Below are positions 6,485-12,653 of a DNA stretch of 29,828 bases, piece after piece. The notes beneath the pieces are model-generated. The model did not search any database. It was not told the DNA's origin and was given only the letters and a program-made list of their open reading frames with translations. Every line of letters begins with the position of its first letter. The stretch's first letter is position 1. Source of the stretch: a virus; the IMG/VR virus record IMGVR_UViG_3300047174_000201, positions 1 through 29,828 of that record. One strand, given 5' to 3'. Both the position numbers and the translations under genes were made by a program.

Positions 6485-9064
6485 ATGGCTAAAGACAATT
6501 CTAATCTCAAAATTAAACCACCATATTCGAAGACAGTATTCAAAAATGAAGACGAAGTTGCCGATCTTCTACAGTGTATAGACGATCCACTTTTCTTCAT
6601 GAAACGCTTCATGAAGATTCAGCACCCGATGAAAGGTGCTCTTCCGTTTGAACCTTACCCATTCCAGCTTCGAATAATTAAGGCGTTTCACGAGAATAGG
6701 TTCTCCATTGCTCTAACCGCGAGACAGCTCGGTAAAGCTCTTGATTTAAAAACACCTATTCCTACACCTAATGGTTGGACAACTATGGGTGAAGTTAAGG
6801 TTGGTGATTATGTTTTGGATGAAAAGGGCAAGCCCGTCCGTGTGAATTTTGTTACTGATCCTATGTTTGGGCATAAAGTATATAATGTAGAATTCGATAC
6901 AGGCGAAATTATAAAAGCTGATGCTGAACATCTTTGGGTCGTTGGTGCATCACATTATCGAGGCAAAAAAAAGCAGCTTTCTACAGAAGAATTGATAAAA
7001 GAAATTACTTCAGCGGCAAATAGAAAAGGCAGTGTTTTTATTAATTCTACTCAGCCATTGCTTCTTGATGAAATAGATTTACCCATAAATCCGTATCTTT
7101 TAGGTGTATGGCTAGGTGATGGATATTCCGCCGGAGGGAGAATATGCGGTCACAGAGATGATATGGAGCAGATTTCTTTTAATCTGATTGCATGTGGTGA
7201 AACGTTATTTGAGACAAAATATGATTCTCGAAATAATGTTGCAATGCGAACCGTAGTGGGCCTCGTAAAAAAAATTAAGGCTTCCGGTCTAATTAATAAT
7301 AAGCACATACCTGTAGAATATTTAAGAGCGTCATATGATCAACGTTTAGCATTATTATCTGGTCTTATGGATACAGATGGATATTGCGATCCTAATGGTG
7401 GCTGTGAGTTCTATAATAAAAATACTAAACTAATTACTCAAGTTTCTGAACTTTTAGCAACTTTGGGTATAAAATCAAGAGACCATATTAAAATTATTAA
7501 TGGCGAACGGTATCATACGCTAAGATTTGCAACAACTATTCCTGTTTTCAGATTAGAACGAAAGTTACAACGACAAAAAGTAAGCACATTTGGACATCCA
7601 AAAATAACGCGACATTACATTAGGTCTATAACAGAAACAGAATCCGTTCCTGTAAAATGTATTCGTGTTGAAAATGACAGTCATTTGTTTTTATGTGGCA
7701 AATCTATGATTCCTACGCACAATACCACTTGTGCGGCTGGATATCTTTTATGGAAGGCGATGTTTACGGCCGACACTACTATTTTGGTAACAGCTAATAA
7801 ACTTTCCCAAGCATTGGAAATTATGGATAGAATTCGTTTTGCATACGAAAATATTCCAGATCATATTCGTGCTGGTATTACAGAATATAATAAAGGTACC
7901 GTTGCTTTTGATAATGGTTCCAAAATAGTTGCTCGTGCAACGTCAACTGACGCTGGTCGTGGTCTTTCAATCACATTACTGTATTGTGACGAATTTGCGT
8001 TCGTGCCTCCGAATAAGGCAAAAGATTTTTGGACTTCAATTCAGCCAGTTCTATCTACGGGTGGATCGTGTATTATTACCTCAACTCCAAAATCTGACGA
8101 AGATCAGTTCGCTCAGATTTGGCGCGCTGCAATAGATAATGTTGATCAATATGGTAATTTTAGAAAAGACCATTTGGGTAAAAATGGTTTTTACGCTGTA
8201 AAAGTTCCTTGGAGCGAACATCCCGAACGCGATGAAGCTTGGGCAGCACCCTTTCGTGAGAGCTTAGGCGAAGCTCGTTTCCGTCAAGAATTTGAATGTG
8301 ATTTCGTCACCGACGATGAAACACTTATCAATCCTCTTACCCTTAGTCAAATGAAGGGAATAAATCCAGATTTCTACACAGGTAATGTGCGTTGGTATAT
8401 GGACCCGATCCCAAATAAAACTTACCTTGTAAGTCTTGATCCATCTCTTGGAACGGGTAGAGATTATGCTGCAATTCAAGTCTTTCAATTGCCCGAAATG
8501 ATTCAGGTAGCTGAATGGCAGCATAATAATACAGCACCTCGCGGGCAAGTAAGTCAGTTGATGAAAATCCTGATGTTTATCGAGCAAACAATGCGCGACG
8601 ATCCTCGTCAGATGGGTGAACCAGAAATATTTTGGACTGTTGAAAACAACACTATCGGTGAAGCTATTTTACAAATTATTGAAGATACCGGTGAAGAACG
8701 TTTCCCCGGAATTTTCGTTTCTGAAAAAAAGAGAAAAGGTCAAACGCGCCGTTTCCGTAAGGGTCTTAACACGGATAATAAAAAGAAGTTATCCGCTTGT
8801 GCTCGCGCAAAGAGTTTGATCGAGTCTGGACGGATGCTCATCAACAGTGATCAGTTGATCAAAGAACTTAAAATGTTTGTCGCGGTCGAAACAACCTTCA
8901 AGGCTAAACCCGGTGCTCACGACGATCTGGTTATGGCAATGCTGCTTGCTGTAAGAATGCTTGATACCGTTCTATTATGGTCCAATTCGGTCGGGGACCT
9001 GAAAGAACATATTGATGATGATGAATTATATGAAGAAATAGAAGGAATGCCGGTAGTAATTTAA
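6485..9064 (+). CDS. Terminase large subunit (gp17-like) containing an intein
   Basis: The 859-aa precursor becomes a 530-aa protein after splicing; T4 gp17 has 610 residues. This ATPase-nuclease packages phage DNA into the prohead. The Walker A motif is reconstituted only after intein removal: TARQLGK joined to TTCAAG, matching T4 SRQLGKTT. Walker B is LLYCDEF (D502, E503). The nuclease domain shows SLDPSLGTGRDY (D652) and HDDLVMAM (D813, D814), like the T4 acidic triad. The long N-terminal region of T4 gp17 is shortened. An in-frame TTG at 6464 would add seven residues and better fits the usual late-promoter spacing; neither start has a strong ribosome site. Inactive until spliced, the motor depends on correct splicing. 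Confidence 0.95.
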   Translation: MAKDNSNLKIKPPYSKTVFKNEDEVADLLQCIDDPLFFMKRFMKIQHPMKGALPFEPYPFQLRIIKAFHENRFSIALTARQLGKALDLKTPIPTPNGWTTMGEVKVGDYVLDEKGKPVRVNFVTDPMFGHKVYNVEFDTGEIIKADAEHLWVVGASHYRGKKKQLSTEELIKEITSAANRKGSVFINSTQPLLLDEIDLPINPYLLGVWLGDGYSAGGRICGHRDDMEQISFNLIACGETLFETKYDSRNNVAMRTVVGLVKKIKASGLINNKHIPVEYLRASYDQRLALLSGLMDTDGYCDPNGGCEFYNKNTKLITQVSELLATLGIKSRDHIKIINGERYHTLRFATTIPVFRLERKLQRQKVSTFGHPKITRHYIRSITETESVPVKCIRVENDSHLFLCGKSMIPTHNTTCAAGYLLWKAMFTADTTILVTANKLSQALEIMDRIRFAYENIPDHIRAGITEYNKGTVAFDNGSKIVARATSTDAGRGLSITLLYCDEFAFVPPNKAKDFWTSIQPVLSTGGSCIITSTPKSDEDQFAQIWRAAIDNVDQYGNFRKDHLGKNGFYAVKVPWSEHPERDEAWAAPFRESLGEARFRQEFECDFVTDDETLINPLTLSQMKGINPDFYTGNVRWYMDPIPNKTYLVSLDPSLGTGRDYAAIQVFQLPEMIQVAEWQHNNTAPRGQVSQLMKILMFIEQTMRDDPRQMGEPEIFWTVENNTIGEAILQIIEDTGEERFPGIFVSEKKRKGQTRRFRKGLNTDNKKKLSACARAKSLIESGRMLINSDQLIKELKMFVAVETTFKAKPGAHDDLVMAMLLAVRMLDTVLLWSNSVGDLKEHIDDDELYEEIEGMPVVI
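6737..7723 (+). mobile_element. Intein with LAGLIDADG homing endonuclease inside the terminase Walker A
   Basis: 329 aa, residues 85-413 of the precursor. The N-terminal block starts with Ala instead of Cys/Ser (ALDLKTPIPTPNGW, then GEVKVGDYVLDEKGKPV). Block B has AEHLW with the conserved His, and the C-terminal end is SMIPTHN followed by Thr as +1 residue. Ala1 inteins are known to splice by direct attack of the +1 nucleophile. Two LAGLIDADG motifs are visible: LLGVWLGDG (205-213) and LLSGLMDTDG (290-299), so the homing endonuclease looks intact. The insertion lies between Lys and Thr of the P-loop, where non-splicing is lethal for the protein. The DNA is visibly more AT-rich than the flanking exteins, consistent with separate origin. 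Confidence 0.93.
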
Positions 9065-9087
9065 AACGAAAATATCATCTTTTTTGG

Positions 9088-9115
9088 TTGACCGATCCTG
9101 TATTCGTGGTAGATT
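9088..9115 (+). promoter_or_regulatory. Early promoter, copy 1 of a duplicated promoter block
   Basis: TTGACC (9088-9093), 16 bases, TAGATT (9110-9115), 36 bases before the ATG at 9152. About 60 bases around it match the block at 10289, including TGTATTCGTG between the boxes and a GGGAGA ribosome site downstream. A partial inverted repeat (ATCC/GGAT) brackets the -10. Confidence 0.65.
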
Positions 9116-9151
9116 ACAAATACGGATTGAGCAGCACGGGAGACACAAATT

Positions 9152-9820
9152 ATGTCTATGTTTGACAAGGCCAAGACTCTGAACGCCGCCCCCAAGGGTG
9201 CGAAGAAGAGCGACAAGCGCGAAGTTACGCTTGCTGGCTTGGAACATGTCGCCGCCCTCGATGCCGTTGTCAAGTCTTTGACTGCGGTGCTGAAAACTGA
9301 AGAAGCCGCGCTTAAGGAGCGTATGGCTGCGGAATTCATTAAGACGGGTGTGGCTCAAAAAAAGAAACCCGAAAACTTTCGCGGCATCGAAGGCGATGCC
9401 TCGGCGTCCTGCGAACTTCGTAAGCGTTCTGAAGCCTCGGGTCTTACTGACGAAGACGCCAAGCTGTTGGCCGACAATGGTATTCCGACACAAGTCATTA
9501 CCAGCACAGTGGACACTTTTGTTATCAACCCCATTTATCTCGCGGACCCGGCGATCATGGGCGCCATCGAAGCTGCCCTGAAGAAGGTGAAGGGCATGCC
9601 TGAAGACCTGTTCCTTCATCAGGCGGGCTCTTCGAAGACGGTGGTGACCGAAGATTCCATGGACGTGCTTTTCGCTAAGGGCGATCCTGATCTGACTGAA
9701 GACCTTCTCCCCATCATCAGCACTTTGGCTATCAAGCCGAAGCTGGCTGAAGACGATATGTCCAAGGCTTTTGCCCTCGTCCAAAAGCTGATGAAGCCTG
9801 CTAAGAAAGCCGCCGCGTAA
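9152..9820 (+). CDS. Hypothetical Ala/Lys-rich protein, early
   Basis: 222 aa, unrecognised. Mostly helical and rich in Ala, Lys, Glu and Leu, with a Lys-rich N-terminal tail (PKGAKKSDKR) and C-terminal tail (KPAKKAAA). A central part (ENFRGIEGDASASCELRKRS) contains the only Cys. Codon use is clearly more GC-rich than that of the intein and many neighbours, suggesting high expression or different origin. GGGAG precedes the start, and it has a strong early promoter at 9088. It leads a tight early operon through 11644. A DNA-associated or host-directed role would be a guess. Confidence 0.75.
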   Translation: MSMFDKAKTLNAAPKGAKKSDKREVTLAGLEHVAALDAVVKSLTAVLKTEEAALKERMAAEFIKTGVAQKKKPENFRGIEGDASASCELRKRSEASGLTDEDAKLLADNGIPTQVITSTVDTFVINPIYLADPAIMGAIEAALKKVKGMPEDLFLHQAGSSKTVVTEDSMDVLFAKGDPDLTEDLLPIISTLAIKPKLAEDDMSKAFALVQKLMKPAKKAAA

Positions 9821-9834
9821 TTTTGGAGTTTTTT

Positions 9835-10065
9835 ATGCAGTATCTTTTTCTCGTGGTTGGTGGTGAGTTAGAAAGTCTCGAAGATGTTCGTTTTAGAGAC
9901 CCCGAACATCTTCATTTTGTTGGAGCGTTTGCCACACGCGAGGAAGCCACGCAAGCATGGAGAGCAGCCGAGATGGCTGCTCATTATAGGAAGCGAAACG
10001 GCGAACGACCACTTGCTGTTAGACGATCTGATTTAGGTTTCATAGGAGAAATCTATGTTTACTGA
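9835..10065 (+). CDS. DUF4170-like small protein
   Basis: 76 aa from the ATG at 9835; TGGAG seven bases upstream supports this over a TTG at 9823. The pattern YLFLVVGGELESLEDVRFRD, followed by an FVGAFATREEATQAWRA-type helix, resembles DUF4170, a short alphaproteobacterial family (F-x-V-x-GGEL...EFRD...DIVGIF...A...AW). The family has no known function. The last third (AHYRKRNGERPLAVRR) is basic and fits less well. Its end overlaps the next start by 11 bases. With the Usg-like gene it is a second hint of gene exchange with an alphaproteobacterial host. Confidence 0.65.
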   Translation: MQYLFLVVGGELESLEDVRFRDPEHLHFVGAFATREEATQAWRAAEMAAHYRKRNGERPLAVRRSDLGFIGEIYVY

Positions 10066-10273
10066 AAGCCAGCAGCGCATAATTGAGGTATTGTTTACCT
10101 GCCCCAACAAATATGCTGATCCTATCAAAGCTCGGGCTCTAATGACGACGGGTGAGGATCGCCAAGCTTTGGGGACATTGGAAGTCATGGGTATTGTTAA
10201 AAAATATGAAACCAGAATAGGAACTGGTTTGATCCTTACTTCTGAAGGCGTCAAAGCAAAGAATGCTATGTAA
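10055..10273 (+). CDS. Winged-helix-like mini-protein, paralogue 1
   Basis: 72 aa, preceded by AGGAGA and overlapping the upstream gene by 11 bases. It aligns along its length with the gene at 10354: both start MFTExQQ, share LExMGxVxK in the middle and end in T-EGVxAxNAM. The C-terminal pattern (short helix, 'MGIVKKYET', a beta wing, 'LTSEGVKA') is typical of small winged-helix DNA-binding domains, as in the MarR and PadR groups. It may be a transcription regulator acting on the inverted-repeat operators of early promoters here. The fold is inferred from pattern only. Confidence 0.65.
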   Translation: MFTESQQRIIEVLFTCPNKYADPIKARALMTTGEDRQALGTLEVMGIVKKYETRIGTGLILTSEGVKAKNAM

Positions 10274-10288
10274 AGCGCCTGCTTTTAG

Positions 10289-10334
10289 TTGACCAATCTT
10301 GTATTCGTGATAGATTATAAATATAAGATTGGTC
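10289..10334 (+). promoter_or_regulatory. Early promoter, copy 2, with perfect inverted-repeat operator
   Basis: TTGACC (10289-10294), 16 bases, TAGATT (10311-10316). A perfect 10-base inverted repeat flanks it: GACCAATCTT at 10291-10300 and AAGATTGGTC at 10325-10334, overlapping the -35 and the region around the transcription start. It lies 19 bases before the ATG at 10354. It is a diverged duplicate of the 9088 block. Confidence 0.7.
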
Positions 10335-10353
10335 AGAGCGGGAGATAATAATC

Positions 10354-10554
10354 ATGTTCACTGAAAAGCAGCAGCATGCTCTAGACGCTTTGTTCGGTTC
10401 TCCCAAAATACAGTCAGATCGCGTCATGAAGAACGTTGATCTCCGCACGCTTCAAGCGCTTGAGAGTATGGGTCTTGTTCGTAAGACTCAAAATCGAAGT
10501 AAGGTAGCTTGGTCTCTCACACCGGAAGGTGTTGCTGCAAGGAACGCAATGTGA
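10354..10554 (+). CDS. Winged-helix-like mini-protein, paralogue 2
   Basis: 66 aa, six residues shorter than its paralogue at 10055. Conserved parts are MFTEKQQ, a DRV/DPI segment, LESMGLVRK and the end SLTPEGVAARNAM. The first half (helix-helix) and the 'GLVRKTQNRSKVAWSLTPEG' wing suggest DNA binding. It has its own promoter and operator within 70 bases, so it could regulate itself. GGGAGA precedes the ATG. Its stop (TGATG) overlaps the next start. Confidence 0.7.
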   Translation: MFTEKQQHALDALFGSPKIQSDRVMKNVDLRTLQALESMGLVRKTQNRSKVAWSLTPEGVAARNAM

Positions 10555-11015
10555 TGATGTATAATAAAGTACTATCCGCGTGGGAAGATTCTCAAGGGAA
10601 TCTGATGGTTTATAACAATCAAAATAAAACTTTTGAATACGTCAATATTCCAAATTCTATAGTGTATAATCAAGAAAAGAGAACCTATGAAGATTCTATC
10701 TCTGATAGTGACGGATTTTGGTTTCAGTGGATAACCGCCGGAAATCGTCCTGAAATCAACTCGCCATTGTTCTATTATTTGTGTCAGCGAGGTTTTATTT
10801 CGGAAAATACCTATGGCCACCGTATTTTTGTATTTTCTGATCAAGAAAACGCAAAAATGAGAAATGCGGTCCTTGAATCAGTTAAAAAAGAGGGTATTTC
10901 GGGTCTGTCTCCTATTATCAATCTTTCTCCGAAAGAATACTATGATTATAGATTAAGCATTCTTGGAGAAGCGGTTGCCGCTGATTATGCATTTTATAAC
11001 AGTGATCCCGAATGA
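10554..11015 (+). CDS. Hypothetical early protein
   Basis: 153 aa, unrecognised, starting at ATG 10554 (ATG 10557 and GTG 10551 are alternatives); the start overlaps the previous stop as TGATG. The N-terminal part has short repeated strands (VLSAWEDSQGNLMVYNNQN, then KTFEYVNIPNSIVYNQEKRT). The middle has an aromatic stretch, DSDGFWFQWITAGNRPE, and the rest is helical. Its end overlaps the ligase-like gene as ATGA, implying coupled translation and perhaps a shared task. Confidence 0.65.
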   Translation: MMYNKVLSAWEDSQGNLMVYNNQNKTFEYVNIPNSIVYNQEKRTYEDSISDSDGFWFQWITAGNRPEINSPLFYYLCQRGFISENTYGHRIFVFSDQENAKMRNAVLESVKKEGISGLSPIINLSPKEYYDYRLSILGEAVAADYAFYNSDPE

Positions 11016-11644
11016 ATCAATACAACGAGTTCTCTTATCTTTGGCCCCCGCGTCCAGAGAATAAAATCTCTAAGACCCTTTTGTCTTATTATGAAGAGCA
11101 GGGCTGGATCGCGCAAATAAAAATGAACGGGACTTGCTCGGTTATAGCCGTAGCACCTGATCGCAAGACGATCAAAGCCATGTCTCGTCATAATGACGAC
11201 CACAAGCTTTGGGCGCCGTCAGCTCACACCTCTGCCCCGTTTAAGAACCTTCCGGGAAATGGTTGGTATGTGTTTGTAGCCGAACTCATGCATTCCAAAG
11301 TTCCGGGAATGCGAGACATCAATTATATACACGATGTTCTCGTGGCAAACGGAGAATATCTTGTCGGCAAAACCTGTGCTGAACGACAAGCTCTTTTGTG
11401 TATCCTATTCGAAGTTTCAGAAAAGAATATGTCCCTAAGTCACTATGTGATTGATGATCACACGTGGCTTGTGCGAAACCACACGGAAGACTTCTCGGCA
11501 TTGTTTGAGAGTTTAGGCAAGCCGGAATATGAAGGGCTTGTGCTGAAGAATCCTGAGGCAAAGCTTGAACGCTGTTCAAGAGAAACTTCGAATCGTGGCT
11601 GGCAAGTGAAGTGTAGGAAGCCTCAGAAGAATTACGGATTTTAA
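11012..11644 (+). CDS. ATP-dependent DNA/RNA ligase-type nucleotidyltransferase, short
   Basis: 210 aa. The motifs of covalent nucleotidyltransferases appear in order: motif I IAQIKMNGT with catalytic Lys37 (KxNG in place of the DNA-ligase KxDG), a motif III-like segment YVFVAELM, motif IV EGLVLKNP (174-181) and motif V WQVKCRK (197-203). Such enzymes adenylylate themselves and then a 5'-phosphate to seal nicks. The protein ends right after motif V, so it lacks the OB-fold domain of most DNA ligases, making it a minimal enzyme or an RNA-ligase-like one. It is translationally coupled to the gene at 10554. The reverse gene at 11641 overlaps its end by four bases. Confidence 0.8.
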   Translation: MNQYNEFSYLWPPRPENKISKTLLSYYEEQGWIAQIKMNGTCSVIAVAPDRKTIKAMSRHNDDHKLWAPSAHTSAPFKNLPGNGWYVFVAELMHSKVPGMRDINYIHDVLVANGEYLVGKTCAERQALLCILFEVSEKNMSLSHYVIDDHTWLVRNHTEDFSALFESLGKPEYEGLVLKNPEAKLERCSRETSNRGWQVKCRKPQKNYGF

Positions 11645-12111
11645 TTCCAACGCATTTTGAACAAAAGCTTATCTTTGTCTTCTAAAAATATGACGATCCA
11701 TTTTCTTCCAACAGTATGTTTGCTTAATTGAAACTCATATCGGTGCCAAAACCATTTACCTTTTATATTTTCTTCACACCAGTTAAGTACTTCAATATCT
11801 GATATTTCAAATGCTTCACAACATTTTAGTGCAAAATCTATAACTTCTTTGAGTTGTTTTATTTGGTTTTCGGCACTTTCTAGCACAACGTCATAGTGTT
11901 CTATTACGCCATTCATTAATATAATAGCACCCGCAGCCATTTGTGCATTTTCCGACAATTCTCGCTCGGTCTGTGCATCAAGATCATCATATGCCGATGA
12001 GTTCAGCATTTGTCTGATTGATCTATGTGCCTCTTTGGCTTCGTATCTCGCATCCTCTATAAGCTTACTATTGGGGCGCATAATTTCCCCAAACCAATTT
12101 TTCCAGTCCAT
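11641..12111 (-). CDS. Hypothetical helical protein, reverse strand
   Basis: 156 aa, unrecognised. The first two-thirds look like continuous amphipathic helix or coiled coil (about residues 15-110), with two adjacent Cys in FALKCCEAF. The C-terminal part is beta-like and basic-aromatic (GKWFWHRYEF, GRKWIVIFLED). AAGGAG lies nine bases before the ATG. Upstream on this strand there is only a weak promoter candidate (TTGAAC with poor -10). It is convergent with the ligase-like gene and divergent from the late ADP-ribosyltransferase gene at 12175, another single reverse gene embedded among forward units. Confidence 0.7.
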   Translation of the reverse strand: MDWKNWFGEIMRPNSKLIEDARYEAKEAHRSIRQMLNSSAYDDLDAQTERELSENAQMAAGAIILMNGVIEHYDVVLESAENQIKQLKEVIDFALKCCEAFEISDIEVLNWCEENIKGKWFWHRYEFQLSKHTVGRKWIVIFLEDKDKLLFKMRWN

Positions 12112-12161
12112 AATTTCGATCTCCTTGCTAAACTATTTCAGAAAAATAATGAAAGTTCAAC

Positions 12162-12169
12162 ACTAAATA
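12162..12169 (+). promoter_or_regulatory. T4-type late promoter (ACTAAATA), close to the start codon
   Basis: ACTAAATA ends five bases before the ATG at 12175. With T4 late geometry transcription would begin at or next to that ATG, giving a leaderless mRNA. Confidence 0.6.
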
Positions 12170-12174
12170 TTGAT

Positions 12175-12636
12175 ATGCATATGCGAGAAATCATGAACCG
12201 CCTTAATGAGGATCAACAGTTTTATTACCATGGGAGTTATGAAGACCTTCCGGTGGGAACAGTTTTGACTCCTCGTGAAAATTATGAAGAAAACTGGCAG
12301 CACACCGATTTCTATCACGCTTTAGAAAAATATCGTCCAAATAATATGCTTGCTCATAAGGACGCAGTATTTTTGTGTGATAATCCCGAAGATATTGATG
12401 TGGCAGGAGGAGCTACCGATTATCTTTTAACTGTTATTCCCCATCAAAGAATAGAACGCCATGATCTGAATTGGGGTTCGGAGATTTCAGGTCTTATTTC
12501 AGACGGATATGATATTGATTCTCCTGAAGTAAAATCTGCCGCCCAAAATTATTGGAACGGAATACCGAGTGAAAATGAAGTTGTTTGGGAATATTTAACA
12601 CCGTCTGCGACCATAGTTAAATCTGAAGAATATTAG
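12175..12636 (+). CDS. Arr-like ADP-ribosyltransferase with capsid-targeting-like leader
   Basis: 153 aa from ATG 12175; ATG 12181 and 12193 are alternatives. The leader MHMREIMNRLNED ends in L-N-E, a possible prohead-protease cut after residue 12, similar in design to T4 Alt (MELITELFDED). The mature part starts FYYHGSYEDLPVGTVLTP, matching the Y-x-HG-x-x-x-DLxxGxxLxP start of rifampin ADP-ribosyltransferase (Arr), whose His is catalytic. It continues with AVFLCDNPEDIDVAGG and LLTVIPHQRIERHDLNWGSE, like the family's central strands and Asp. I infer transfer of ADP-ribose from NAD to a host target. T4 Alt is packaged and injected to modify RNA polymerase; this gene could play the same part with an unrelated subfamily fold. 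Confidence 0.7.
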   Translation: MHMREIMNRLNEDQQFYYHGSYEDLPVGTVLTPRENYEENWQHTDFYHALEKYRPNNMLAHKDAVFLCDNPEDIDVAGGATDYLLTVIPHQRIERHDLNWGSEISGLISDGYDIDSPEVKSAAQNYWNGIPSENEVVWEYLTPSATIVKSEEY

Positions 12637-12641
12637 GTCAC

Positions 12642-12649
12642 GCTAAATA
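12642..12649 (+). promoter_or_regulatory. T4-type late promoter (GCTAAATA), close to the start codon
   Basis: GCTAAATA ends four bases before the ATG at 12654; the four bases are AAGG. A leader is impossible if transcription begins five to seven bases after the motif, unless the mRNA also comes from the promoter at 12162. Confidence 0.65.
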
Positions 12650-12653
12650 AAGG

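Noticed and set aside
9026-9784. 252-aa open frame on the reverse strand
   Set aside because: It is antisense to the 222-aa early gene, which has its own promoter and ribosome site; the reverse frame is open because of GC-rich codon use.
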